Source: Paraspadella gotoi
Lineage: Eukaryota; Chaetognatha
Assembly (NCBI GenBank): GCA_051294375.1
Contig: CM119265.1
Location: forward strand, 15,166,963 to 15,230,962
Reading direction: 5' to 3'
Length of the DNA: 64,000 nucleotides
A program made the position numbers and the translations under genes. The notes beneath the pieces were generated by a model. The model was not told the DNA's origin. It saw only the letters and a list, made by a program, of their open reading frames with translations, and did not search any database. Positions 24,763 to 38,777 of the stretch are shown here, piece by piece (within the stretch, counting starts at the first letter, position 1; every line of letters begins with the position of its first letter).

Positions 24763-24952
24763 GAGAGGAGAGAGAGAGAGAGAGAATCTCGATAGTCACA
24801 CAAAGGATTTCTTCAGTGGATGATAATGAATATAAATTTTTCAAATATAAAAAATAAGAGCGGCAGACTAGACACAAACGAGAAAATAAAAAAAGCAAAG
24901 TGCCAATCAGACAATGAGAAATAGAAAAGAGAGAACAGATAAAGAAGAAAAC

Positions 24953-25038
<86 letters not shown>

Positions 25039-25507
25039 AGACAAACGAAGAGATTTGCTGAAGAGTCAAGTTCGTCCGATACCAACAATAACTCGTTGCC
25101 ACCCATAGATAGGAATGGCGCCAGATTGGGTGGCATCAAATGGAGTCGATCTGGGAACAGAGATGGAATATATCGGTCAAAATAGTTAAGAGATTCTCTC
25201 TTTTCCAGTCTCCCATTTTGTGATATTTCTCCTTCCACACTTACCTTCTATCGTTTACTCCATCTCGCTGGCAAACTCCTTTATTTTCAAAGGCTTTTAA
25301 AATACCTTTCCCACTGGCTATCTCTTCCAGACCCTACCATCTATCTCCTGTTTTCCCACTGACCCTCGCATCACTTCCCCACTGCCGATGGCCAATTGGC
25401 AATATCTTCTCTACTTCCCCTTTCCCAGAACTCAGGAACTCAACCCACAAAAAACTCTGGACTCATTTTCCTTTAACTCGCGGTCCTGTCCTTATCACGT
25501 CTCCTCT

Positions 25508-25589
<82 letters not shown>

Positions 25590-28500
25590 TCTTTTCTTCT
25601 TCTTCTTCCTCCTCCTCTTTCTTTCCATTCCGCAACTAAATGTAATTTTCTAGTCCACGTAAAACAGGACCCTTATGGGCGTTAGGCCCAACGTCGCCTC
25701 GTACTCTCTGCCTCTCTCTCTCTCCTTCTCCCTCTCTCTCTCTCTTTCTCTCTCTTCTTCTCTCCTCCGGGACCCGCATCGACGACTTGGAAGACGACGA
25801 AGAAAGGACCTCTTGCAAAAATTAGCCGTTTACGATCTTCTCGACTTCCCCACTTTCCCATCACCAGCTCCTGCTCCTTCTCCATCTCCATTCTGGCCTC
25901 TCTTTTCAAGGCCACCCCATTTTTGTTAACTGTTTCCCTAATTTTATTTTAACCTAAATCTTTAACCCTAATCCCTAAACTCTAATCCTTAATCCTTATT
26001 TTTAACCCTTACCCCAAAACTAAAACCTAATAAAAAATTTAATCTTTAAAAACCTAAATTTAAATTTAAATTTAAGATGTAATTGGCGTCTTGGGAAAAT
26101 AAGGCCTCATCCCACTTTTTCAACCCCTTATTCAGTCATCCGATCCACCACCGGCGGCAATCGTCACCGAAAGAAAATAAAAAAAAAGAGAAAAAAAAAC
26201 TTCTCTGTCTATAAAAACTCGTCTCAAACTTGAATCTAAAGAAGAGAGAAAAGAGAAAGAAGAAGAGAAAGAGAAAAAGGGAAAAGTCATTAACTTTTTT
26301 TCTCTCTCTTCGATTTTTCGCGTTTTCAAACTCGATTTCCTTTTTTTTTTTCTCTTCTCTTTTTTTATGTTTTTTTTCTTCTAATTTTCCGATTGGTTTC
26401 TTCTTATTTTTCTCTATATTTTCAAGTCAAATTTTATAGAGCTTCATCTGTATGAAAGGTTCGAATGATATGATTCGCTGACTACTCAGATAAGCGATGT
26501 GAATCACGGTTTGGTAAAATTAATCATTTGCTAATTACCTATAATCCAATTACGTAAAATTCCATTGAATCCTGAGCTGAGATGAGGATAAAAACGAAGG
26601 ATCTCATCCGACTTCTCTTTTTTTTCAGATCACCTCCACTTTCGCGAACCTTTCGTCTCTTCTCCTTATCCCCCCCTGCATCGTCAAGAATAAAATGCTT
26701 TTCTCAAAAACTCGACTTCACTTTTCGTCTTCATGGATAAATCGCCACGCCCCCCTCTTCCCTGTCTCATCCCTAGCTCGCCTCGACCTCCCTTCGCCCT
26801 TTCCCCCTTCCCTGCCAAACTCATGCCCGGTCCCAGGCCTCCCATTGGCCGTTCGCCTCGACCAATCCCCGCCTCGAACCTCCTCTTCCTCCCCCTCCTC
26901 CCGAGACCTCCTCGCCACGGCGTATCCAGGACACTCGCCTCTGTAGACGCCGTCCGATCGACGCCGGGCGCCGAAAAAGTCTGGCGCCCAGTCGGCCCGT
27001 CGTTGGCGAGGATATTGGCCGGGAGCGCCACAAAGAGCGCCGATCTCGGCAGAAATTCTGCGATCTTTCGGGTTCGCGTCGCTCCTTGGGCGAGGACGGA
27101 GATTTTGCATCGACGTTATCCGATGACGTCATCACGATAATAACGAGGGAAAAAACCTCTGCAAAGGCGAATATGGCGCAGTTGGCAAAGACGTCAAAAA
27201 ACGGTGAAGACTACGAAGGTGGCGAAATCAAGGATAAAACGCAAACGGCGATCGGCGTTATTTTCGTTAAACAACGGACATTTCCATCGGAGACTCTCCA
27301 CTAGAAGCCATCAGACCATTACCTGACGCTCCAACCTATACTCTTTGTACCGACAACAAATCTTGCCGACAACTTTTCCTTTGCCCGAATCCAATCCGAC
27401 GACCCTCCACCGTCGCCCCGAAGGTCGTTTAGAATCCTTACCCCTCGGTGGTCGTTAACGACGACGACGATGACGACGACGAAAACGACGTCGAAAGCGA
27501 CTGCAGTCGGAAACGACATCTCGAGGGAAAAAATGTTGAGAAAAACGAAACAAACAAAAAGACAACGAGAGGAAAGAAGGAGGGAAAGAGGAGGAGACTA
27601 CAGGTGGCGTCGTTCGCGGCTTGGAAAGAGACGCCGGGCACGGAGACGACGAGGACGATGACGACGACGACGCGACGACGACGACGAAAGAGACGATGGG
27701 TACGGTCGGCCTACCCTTAAATACGAGGAGAGCGTTAACGATGAAGTGAGTGAGATGGTCGACGACGACGACGACGACGACGAACCAGATCGTCGACGTG
27801 GATTCCAAGTCGTTGGAGATGATATGAAGAAGAGGAACGAGACGAAGACGACGACGATGACGACGAAGACGACACGATGATGTCGCGTTCGCCCAAAACT
27901 AAAGAAAATCGCGGACAAAAATAGCAACAACCGACTTTTTCTGCGGCGATGACGTCTGCTAACGAAAAGCGTTGTTGTTCCTGGATCGACCGCAGCCGGA
28001 CAGCGACGGCGGCCGCGGCGGCGGCGGCGCGGCGGCGGGCGGCGGCGGCGACGGCGCGGCCGAGAAAAAAGCGACCGCGTGTTTTTCCGACGTCTCGTTA
28101 CTTTCTCAGCATGACTCCGTCTCTCTCTTCCCCTCTTCGCCTTGACTCCGTCTCTCTCCGCCCATTTTCTCTCTACCTTCTACCCGTCTCTAGCGAAGCT
28201 TCCGCCGACGACGCCGACATCGATCGTTGGCGCCGCTTCTTTCCGGCGGCGAGAGGCCGACCATCCCCGCGTTGCCACGGAAACCATCCCGGAAAAGTAA
28301 ACAAACGCGGAAACGTAAATAAACTGGAATCGACGGAAAGAGGACGACGGTCGTCTCGACGTCGAATCCACGAGGACTTCCCGTCCGCGCCGCAGCCACG
28401 GGCGCAGCCGCCGCCCCCTCACTTACCACCTCTCCTCCCTCCCTCGCCGCCCACTTTCCTCCCTCTCCCTCTGCCTCCTCCGTCTCTTCCTCGTCTTCTC

Positions 28501-30054
28501 CTTCGTGTGGAGCGGCGAGGAGGCGAAGTCTCGTCGCGCGCTGGAAATTATCAACACGGCCGGTGAGTACGATCGTTTGAGAGACGTGGCAATCTTTCAG
28601 GCGCTTCAATTGTTAGAATGATTCCTCGCAGAAGTTTGGTTACTATGATCGTGAAAATATAGAACTATTTGTCTGTTTCAAAAAGGTTGACCCCCATATG
28701 AATTATTTGCTAAGCCGCTCGTGAAGTCTGTTGGTTTAAACCACAGTAGCGCCATTAAAGATGAAATAATCGATCGTTTATATGGAAATTGGTACAACCA
28801 ATATAAAAATATCCATTCATTTGATAATAAGCTATCTTGCCCCTGACTTTGGCAGGCTTTGGTGGGTTTAAGGCCTCCCATCACTCTTACATGACATAAC
28901 AGGCCTGCAAGCTTTCAATCATGACTATTTATAAGATAAGACTCTTATAAGATATTTTTGTCTGGTTATTTTTTTAAGTTTTTACCAAGAAATATCCATG
29001 GCGAAGAAAGAAAGAAAAAAAGAAAATTCAAACGAGATTATTTGAAGACCAAGAAAAAAAAGTGAAAAAAATAAAATCAAATAAAAAACAATAAAAAAAA
29101 AACTAAATGGCGCAGAAAGTATAAGCCAAAGATTTAGTCCGCGGTCTGAATATTTCCAGAATTCGTTTATTCAGCTTTTTCTCGCTGACTTTGACCTGCG
29201 GTTTTTGGATTTTTTTTTTTTTTTATGGTGGAAAAATTGAATTCAAACTCGACTTGTAAAAATCTCAGAAATGTCGATTTCGAAGAAAACGTCCGAGTTG
29301 TTGATTTTTTGTTTTTTGAAGCGACGTCATTGTTAGCGTCATCTCCCTCATTCGCAGTCGATAACGTCGCCTCTCGTCTTCGTGAATATCGTCGTCATCG
29401 TCGTCGCGGTTCGTTTGTTTGTTGTTGTTGTCGTAGTCATTCGACGACGTCGTTGCTGTCCCTTCCAATTCTGTTGTTCGTCAACATAACATCGTTATTG
29501 TTGTTGTTATCCTCGTTATCTCGTCATTATTTCCCCCTCCTTTTTTTTTCGAGCGTCGAAACTGAGTATTTTTTTTTTTTTCCATTCAGTTGCTGTTTTG
29601 AGTCCAGAAGACAGCGCGACTGAACGCGACAACGAAGGCTGCGACGAACTCAACGGTTCAGTTTAAAATGGGAAAGTCTTTCTAAAATTTATCGCGAATT
29701 GCCCATGAGTCTGCGTCAGTGATGACGCGCGCAAGATCGAATTTGTCGTCGCCTTCGTCGTCGTCATCGTTGTCGTCGCGATGTCTATGTCGTAATAAGG
29801 ATATTAGAAGCAGGAGTCTCGATTTCCCTTCCACTTCCAGGTGGAAAGCCCGCGTTTAAATGTAAATAAATTTCCCCCGTGATGTCCGGATCGGCGCCGC
29901 TCGGCGGATGAGGAGGAAAACAAAAACGAACAAACGATATATAGGATCTACAGTAAGTGAATAAATCAATCCGAGAACCGGTAAATAAAATAGAACCAGG
30001 GTCGCTAACCGTGAATTAAATTGAGAGTTGAGAAATTTTCATGGTACCAATAAG
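24250..30054 (+). repeat. Forward copy C of the triplicated segment
   Basis: 5,805 bp, effectively the same sequence as 16554-22361, including its indels relative to copy A. Its right edge GGTACCAATAAG is followed by single-copy DNA, in contrast to copy B, which runs into arm Q. Confidence 0.95.
26733..28561 (+). pseudogene. Copy C duplicate of IgSF exon 1, frame broken
   Basis: Equivalent to 19040-20868 at an offset of 7693 bases, with the same frame-breaking indels and the same intact donor G|GTGAGT at 28561/28562. Identical lesions in copies B and C argue that both derive from one source sequence. An independent, functional leader exon is unlikely. Confidence 0.7.
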
Positions 30055-30381
30055 TCGCTCACACTCTCTCTCTGCGATAACATCTTCACCCTGAGAATGA
30101 AGAATTGTACACTTGAGGCCCATCACAATCCGGAGGCGCTTACGGCCTGCAGCCAGCGACGTTGCCATAGCGACGACGACGACGACGACGACGACGATAA
30201 AGAGAGAGACTACGATAACGACGATGGCGCTGGTAAAGAGGGCAGCGATAACGACCATAATGATATACTGATCACTATATATACCAACGGGGAGACTTAC
30301 AACCACAACGACGACGACGACGACGACTACGACGAGGAAGAGGAAGAAGAGCTCGACAACAACAATCTTTCAGGGTCCTAA
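30028..30381 (+). other. Acidic open frame over (GAC)n tracts
   Basis: A 117-codon plus frame that starts inside copy C and runs to TAA at 30379. After LEAHHNPEALTACSQRRCHS it is dominated by poly-Asp and poly-Glu encoded by GAC repeats (about 30173-30198 and 30309-30330). The non-repetitive part (LITIYTNGETYNHN) is not recognised. It could be an exon of an acidic protein, but frames over GAC repeats stay open by chance. Confidence 0.2.
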
Positions 30382-30705
30382 CAAGAGGAATGTGAACAGA
30401 ATTAAATACCAAAAGATTGAAAGAAGTTTTGTCAAAATTTCGGAACTTTATTGGAATAGGTCAGAACAATGTAACTGGAGACTGAAATGCGTACAATTTC
30501 GTGATAGCAAGTAAGAAGGCATGCATTGACTTTTATTGCATAGTAAAATTCCGCAGAAGGAATTGCAGCTTTTTTTTAGCACCACACTAGTAGCGATAGA
30601 TAAGCCAAGTGTGTAATAAACCAGGAAACGCGGTTATGCAAAATTTGAGAAAAAAACCGGGTTGACTGTAATCGTCGGGACGAGGCGAAGGTTATGAGGC
30701 TTCAG

Positions 30706-30735
30706 TTTTCGTCGTCGTCGTCGTCGTCGTCGTCT
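30706..30735. repeat. (GTC)n triplet repeat
   Basis: About nine GTC units followed by a short GTT run. Confidence 0.9.
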
Positions 30736-30822
30736 CTACGTTGTTGTTGTTGTTGTCTCGGTCGTTCGCGACGCCGTTAAAACGAAAATTAGACCCTAAT
30801 AACTTTTTTTTCTTATCTCAAA

Positions 30823-31017
30823 ATGGCGGCCTTTCGTGGGAAGAGGTTTCACCGTCGGTCGGCCCGATCGAGGCAGCTGAAACGGGCGACCCAGCGACGG
30901 GCTTACCGGTCGGACAGGCAAGTGTACGTGGTCGGGCAAAAGGGCCGACATCCGACCAGTCTGCCCGCTGTTGAGAAACTAATGCCAGAGTTTTTTTGTT
31001 TTTTTTCAGGGACCTAG
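30823..31017 (+). CDS. Possible short initial exon, family unknown
   Basis: ATG in context CAAAATGGCGGCC, giving MAAFRGKRFHRRSARSRQLK and continuing Arg/Lys-rich to about VEKLMPEFF, stop at 31015-31017. A non-canonical GC donor (ACAG|GCAAGT) lies near 30917 and would end an exon of about 95 bp. The composition is not simple repeat, and the start resembles a YY1-type initiator. No homology is recognised. It may equally be non-coding promoter DNA. Confidence 0.22.
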   Translation: MAAFRGKRFHRRSARSRQLKRATQRRAYRSDRQVYVVGQKGRHPTSLPAVEKLMPEFFCFFSGT

Positions 31018-31127
31018 TAAGTTCGTTGCTCGTTTCTCTGGGCCGGTTGCTAAGCAGTAGCTAAGGAGCAATGAGTTCGATGCTTGGAAAGGGTTTTCAG
31101 GATTGGAAGAGATTATGGAAATCGAAA

Positions 31128-31132
<5 letters not shown>

Positions 31133-31213
<81 letters not shown>
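31133..31213. repeat. (GA)n microsatellite
   Basis: About 80 bp of GA, followed by imperfect GAGTGAGA units to about 31230. Confidence 0.95.
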
Positions 31214-31215
<2 letters not shown>

Positions 31216-32179
31216 GAGAGTGAGAGAGATTTAAAGATATGGTTTTCTCAATGGAAAATTGTAAAAATGTTCGACTAAAGACGGAATTTGCAGGATAAGA
31301 GCGATGGTATCTCCAACAAGATGGCAAGATGGCACGATGGCATTTGCGGGGAGACGGTTTTGCGAGACGCCCGCAAGATGACGGCCTTCGTTAAACAGAT
31401 TTAGACAGAAGACAAGAGTAAGATGGAATCTTTTGCAATTGGCGGAAACTCCCTCGTGGAAGGGAAAGAAAGGATTTAGAAAGTACTGCATGTATCGTCC
31501 AAAAAATAAACAAATGAATAAGCAGTGAAATACTTTTATTGAACATCGTGACGGATTTTAGAAACATAATCAGTTACAACTGATTGAATTTTATGAGATT
31601 TTGATCATTAGTTACATGCCTTACCCAAAAATTCCTTTCAAACACGTGGTCCACAAATTTAAAGATTAGTCAGGATTTATTGGGGAGATGAGCTCAAGAA
31701 TTTAATAAAGAACTCATTTTAAAAGGGGACGACTCTTCCTACAAATTCTTGGGCGAAACTGCGTCGACGTTATTGGAAACAACCATCGCAATTCGCTGCC
31801 GTTCGAACGCGCGTTCGCCTCGCACGAACGCCTCGGCTAAAATCCGTGCGATCAGAGAAAAAAAAATCCCAGGGCAAGAGTCGGCATCTGTTTGCGCAAA
31901 GGTTCTCGCGGGTGCAGCGCGTGGAGACCCAATGATGGCGGCAGCGCCAAAGGCTAAATTTAAGGCAACTGCGGGCGCCGCGAAACACTCGAGCAACGTT
32001 GGGGAATTTTGGAGTGGGGTTGAAAAAACCCCGTTGGGTGTCACAAGAACAGCGAGGTTACTGGAAAGACTTACAAAAAACGTGCTACGTCATTGTGCCA
32101 CATCCATTTAGGATAAACTCGTCCGACATCGGTCGTCCTTGCGAGCAAATCTGAGAAAATCGGAAATTTTATTCGAAGG

Positions 32180-32345
32180 AAAGAGAAGATTGGGGTGGAG
32201 AAGAAATGAGGGGAAGGTGAAAAGAAATGAAGGGGAAGGGTGGTGAGGAAGGAAAGAAATGAGTGGGAAGGGTGAAAAGAAATGAGGGGAAGGGTGAAAG
32301 AAAGGTGGGGGAAGGGTGAAAAAGAAATGAGGGCGAAGGTGCAAA
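32180..32345. repeat. Imperfect 25-30 bp purine tandem repeat
   Basis: About six variants of GAAATGAGGGGAAGGGTGAA separated by variable A-rich spacers; nearly all purine on the plus strand. Confidence 0.75.
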
Positions 32346-32561
32346 AGAAAGCAGAGTTCAGGGAGATAGGGTTTTAGGTGGAGAGGGGGAGGGAGAAGGA
32401 GGGTGGGCGGTGCAGGGTGAGGCATCCTTCTTCACCCTCCAAGGACGCGCAATCATTAAGTCGGAAAAATCTGGCGGAGAAACCAAAACACAAAATGCGA
32501 GTTTTGACGCCAAAAAACGATTAAGATGGAATCAACTTGAGAACCGAAGGGAAAAAAAATC

Positions 32562-32832
32562 NNNNNNNNNNNNNNNNNNNNNNNNNNNNNNNNNNNNNNN
32601 NNNNNNNNNNNNNNNNNNNNNNNNNNNNNNNNNNNNNNNNNNNNNNNNNNNNNNNNNNNNNNNNNNNNNNNNNNNNNNNNNNNNNNNNNNNNNNNNNNNN
32701 NNNNNNNNNNNNNNNNNNNNNNNNNNNNNNNNNNNNNNNNNNNNNNNNNNNNNNNNNNNNNNNNNNNNNNNNNNNNNNNNNNNNNNNNNNNNNNNNNNNN
32801 NNNNNNNNNNNNNNNNNNNNNNNNNNNNNNNN
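32562..32832. other. Assembly gap, 271 N
   Basis: Unknown bases. The right flank resumes with GAGAGACGCGGGG, so a GA tract may be involved. Confidence 0.97.
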
Positions 32833-33047
32833 GAGAGACGCGGGGCAAGAAATAAAAAGAGAGAGATCGTGAGAGCGAGTGCGTGAAAGGCGTCGAGTAT
32901 TAGTCAGAACTTTCCTCGCCACCGACAGAGGCGCTGGATTCCTTTCCAGTAAACACGAGTTTTGATTGTTCGCCGCCAGTCGTCGCTGGGCGGAGGAAAG
33001 GTCAGGCGCTAATAGAAGTGGGAGACAGAACTGACTGCTAATGGCGC

Positions 33048-33775
33048 NNNNNNNNNNNNNNNNNNNNNNNNNNNNNNNNNNNNNNNNNNNNNNNNNNNNN
33101 NNNNNNNNNNNNNNNNNNNNNNNNNNNNNNNNNNNNNNNNNNNNNNNNNNNNNNNNNNNNNNNNNNNNNNNNNNNNNNNNNNNNNNNNNNNNNNNNNNNN
33201 NNNNNNNNNNNNNNNNNNNNNNNNNNNNNNNNNNNNNNNNNNNNNNNNNNNNNNNNNNNNNNNNNNNNNNNNNNNNNNNNNNNNNNNNNNNNNNNNNNNN
33301 NNNNNNNNNNNNNNNNNNNNNNNNNNNNNNNNNNNNNNNNNNNNNNNNNNNNNNNNNNNNNNNNNNNNNNNNNNNNNNNNNNNNNNNNNNNNNNNNNNNN
33401 NNNNNNNNNNNNNNNNNNNNNNNNNNNNNNNNNNNNNNNNNNNNNNNNNNNNNNNNNNNNNNNNNNNNNNNNNNNNNNNNNNNNNNNNNNNNNNNNNNNN
33501 NNNNNNNNNNNNNNNNNNNNNNNNNNNNNNNNNNNNNNNNNNNNNNNNNNNNNNNNNNNNNNNNNNNNNNNNNNNNNNNNNNNNNNNNNNNNNNNNNNNN
33601 NNNNNNNNNNNNNNNNNNNNNNNNNNNNNNNNNNNNNNNNNNNNNNNNNNNNNNNNNNNNNNNNNNNNNNNNNNNNNNNNNNNNNNNNNNNNNNNNNNNN
33701 NNNNNNNNNNNNNNNNNNNNNNNNNNNNNNNNNNNNNNNNNNNNNNNNNNNNNNNNNNNNNNNNNNNNNNNNNNN
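33048..33775. other. Assembly gap, 728 N
   Basis: Unknown bases. The right flank starts in (GAC)n, which is also where the second copy of the following segment begins to match (36337). The DNA at 36126-36336 may correspond to part of this gap. Confidence 0.95.
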
Positions 33776-35665
<1,890 letters not shown>

Positions 35666-36222
35666 AAGAAGAAGAAGATACCCGTAGGATGGAAAAGGGT
35701 GTCCAGAGACTGGGGCGGGTGGAACGACAATCACATGCTCCTGAGGAGGAGAGGCAGGAAGGAGGGAGGAGGAAGGCGGAGGAAGCCAAAAGATTGTAAT
35801 GGGCGGCGGGCTGAGAAGGAGAAGAGGAAGGAGGACCGAGGGTATTCCGGAGACCGCGGGGAGAGCCATCAGAAAGCCATAAGAAACTCAAAGGACAACG
35901 GAGGAAAGAGTGTGAGAAGAGCCGACGAGAGGAGAGAGAGAGAGAGAGTAGAGAGAGAGAGAGGAAGAGAGAAGAGAGGAGAGGATGAGTGAGAGAGAAG
36001 GAAAGCATTAAAAAAAGAAAGCCAAAGAATGCGTTGCAGAAACGAGAAAGGGAAAAAAATAAATGAACAATAAAACTAGAGAAAAAAAAACACACTAAAA
36101 AGTAGTAGAAGAAAAAAATCTCCATTCGTTTTATTTTTGCTGATTCCTAAGCCAGGAGACTTCTTGGATTGAAAAAGAGAGAAAAGAGAAAGAGATGAGA
36201 GAGAGATGATGATATGCGAGAG

Positions 36223-36254
<32 letters not shown>

Positions 36255-36336
36255 CGCGCAGTAGAGAGAAGAGAGAGAAGAGAGAATGAGCAAGTGTTAA
36301 ACCATGACGAACGACAGTTGTACGAGACGACCGCGA
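35666..36336. other. Spacer between the two direct-duplication copies
   Basis: Purine-rich DNA (35700-36010), then A-rich DNA, then broken GA/GAGAT repeats (36170-36290). Frames are Arg-Glu-Lys or Ser-Leu repeats. No gene seen. Confidence 0.6.
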
Positions 36337-36562
36337 GCGACGACGACGATGACGACGATTTATGATGGGAGTAGGACCTAATGTGGTGTCGGAGCAGGAT
36401 ATTATATTGCGCGAAAACAAGAAAGATATAAAAAAGTAGAAATGCCATAACTCGGCCCATAAAATCTAAGACCTGACATCGATACTTATCATCGTCTACT
36501 AAATGAAAATTATCCAACCTATTTCCCCCCCACGAGAGGTATGGAGAAGAAGAGGAGAGAGA

Positions 36563-36593
<31 letters not shown>

Positions 36594-38265
36594 GTAGAGA
36601 GAGAGAGAGAGATGAGATGAGAGAGGAGAGGAGAGAGAGAGAGAAGAAGCAACTATGCGAAGATGCCGTTTGACATTACCGTCACTTTTCGCGGATCTTT
36701 TTTTTGAGAGGATCTCAGCGACCTGAAGTTATTAACACAGGACGCGGATTAAAACCCGAAGATAAGGAGAATAGTGAGTTGATGTAGAATTATCGAGAGT
36801 TGAGAGAGAGAAACGGAAGGAGTGGATGAAAGAGTGAAGAAAGTATAAAAGTTAGAGCGCAAATGAAGTAATCAGTAATGTGTTTGCCCAAATTAAATGG
36901 ATTAATCAAAGTTTGCGGAAATCCTTAAAGGTTTCACAGAAAATTATGCTTCGTCTAATTCTGTTAATCCGAAAATTTTCTTCTACGCAAGTAATCTATA
37001 AGCCTGCACTCCTTTTAGGGTTAACCGTTTACAAATCAACTATTAGTCTGGAAAAATATTTTTTAATACCTTCTGCTGTGCAGATTAATATTCTAACCTT
37101 TTCTCAACAATCTACATTGAAACAACATTCGCTTTTTCTTCCAAAACCCCAGTTTGTGCCACGAGGTTTAGTGCCGCGCTAGGCGGCGCGCGATTCGACG
37201 CGCGGCGCAGTGTCTCCAACATACTTTTGCGACCGAAGAAAAGCCGATCTCTAAATGGATTAGACGCGTTGGACGATTAAGCAAACGAGGTTAAAATTTT
37301 TAAAACTTTACTCAAGAAAAATGCAATTTTCAGTTTAGGAGAGTTATTGGCTCGTTATCAGCTTTTTCGCATGCCTTTTTAAAGTGCCGGAATCGGGATT
37401 CGAAAGAAGAGAGAGAGAGCGAGTAGAGAGCTGAGAGAGAGAGAGATGATCGAGAGATGCGATGACGAGAGAGAGAGAGAGTCCGTAGAGTGCAGCCACC
37501 GGAAGAGGAGAGATGAGAGAGAGACGTAGAACCTCGACGATGATCTGACATCTAGAGGATATTATAAAAAAGCTCTCCAGACATAAGAAATTTTGCACTA
37601 AATCAACAGAAAAACGTACTCTGGTTACTCTATCGAAATTGAGCACTCTTTTATGAGCGAGTTGCTCAACAGGAGCTGTTGAGTTTTTTATCGCTTGGCC
37701 AATGCCATGCATTTCATGCATTTTCATCTTTTGTCTTTGTACAAAGACGACTCCGCTCGAAATTAAGAATTCGCCAAAACAACTCGCCTTTATCGCACTT
37801 TTAGCTCAACAGGCTCCGACTCCACGTCTAAAGAATAATATCTTGGATTATTTAAGTTAAAAAGTTCCGAATCTTTTTCTGAAATCTAGAAAGAATTCGT
37901 CTTCTTTAAAATGCGACAGAATGTGAGTTTGGATTTAAACTTACTCTCGCAGGATATTCTCAAAAAAAACACAAACACACCTTTTGTTAATGGAGCGACT
38001 ATGGGAGCCAGAATATACGGACATCATAAAAAAAACACCATAATAAAAAAGTAATAAAAAAGTAAAAAAAAAAAGCCGACGCAGCAGAATAACTACGAAA
38101 AACCTACAAAAAAACCACACGCGGCAGCAAGCCCAGATCAGGTCCACCAAGGATCCAACGGGTCGCCAGCCGCTCATAAGTGATTTCATCATCGCGCATG
38201 TATGACCCGACAAGCGATTATCTTGCCACCTCTTGATTATTGTTGCCTCCCCACACTCTCTCTCT
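36337..38265 (+). repeat. Direct duplication, copy 2 (indel-rich)
   Basis: Matches 33776-35665 but carries frequent single-base insertions and some deletions, for example ATCGATACTTATCATCGTC for ATCGATATTATCATCGTC, and CTACTAAATGAAAATTA for CTATAAATGAAATTA. This error style is typical of raw long reads rather than evolutionary divergence. Open frames inside it should not be annotated. Confidence 0.88.
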
Positions 38266-38326
38266 CATCTCTCTCTCTCGTCTCTCTCTCTCGTCTCTCT
38301 CTCTCTCATCATCTTCTTCCTCTCTT

Positions 38327-38351
38327 NNNNNNNNNNNNNNNNNNNNNNNNN
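38327..38351. other. 25-N gap
   Basis: Exactly 25 N, directly after the indel-rich duplicate and its broken CT repeats and before a (TTTC)n tract (38352-38378). Confidence 0.97.
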
Positions 38352-38713
38352 TCTTTCTTTCTTTCTTTCTTTCTTTCTAAAAATGAAAATGATGCCTGGC
38401 TAATACTAATCATTTTCCTTACCTTTATTTAATGACATATTATTTAATGTGCATATCTAATTTTTGTACAAGGATTAAATAAATTTTAAGTATACAAGAT
38501 AAATAAAATCTCTCCCTCCACTTCTCTTTTACTCTCTCTATCATTACAACTTGGAATTTCTTACTTAGTACTATAATTTAGTCTATATGTCGCTTTTTAT
38601 CTTTCTTTTTCTCTCTCTCTCTCTCCCTCTTTCTCTCTCTTTGATGATAAAAGTCTTTTGACTCCGAACGAGTTTCTTCGATGCTTTTATTTCGATTGGC
38701 GCCCGAAGCGACG

Positions 38714-38716
<3 letters not shown>

Positions 38717-38775
<59 letters not shown>
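38717..38775. repeat. (GA)n microsatellite
   Basis: About 58 bp of pure GA. Confidence 0.95.

Positions 38776-38777
<2 letters not shown>

Larger units (their letters stand above)
30055..32561. other. Single-copy interval between copy C and the 271-N gap
   Basis: It holds GAC/GTC triplet tracts (30173-30330, 30706-30735), AT-rich DNA at 30380-30660, a possible short coding start (30823), a large GA microsatellite, non-repetitive DNA at 31230-32150 with two overlapping frames I could not assign, and a purine-rich 25-bp-type tandem repeat (32180-32345). Confidence 0.5.

Noticed and set aside
10784-30054. Real segmental triplication as the primary reading
   Set aside because: Not excluded, but gaps at both symmetry centres and shared indels in two copies make an assembly artefact more likely without depth data.
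33048-33775. Apparent long frames across runs of N here and in the other gaps
   Set aside because: N bases cannot produce stop codons, so the openness is meaningless.
36880-37182. A 100-codon plus frame in the second duplication copy
   Set aside because: It exists only in the indel-rich copy; the cleaner copy at 34330-34620 does not keep the same frame, so it is probably created by errors.
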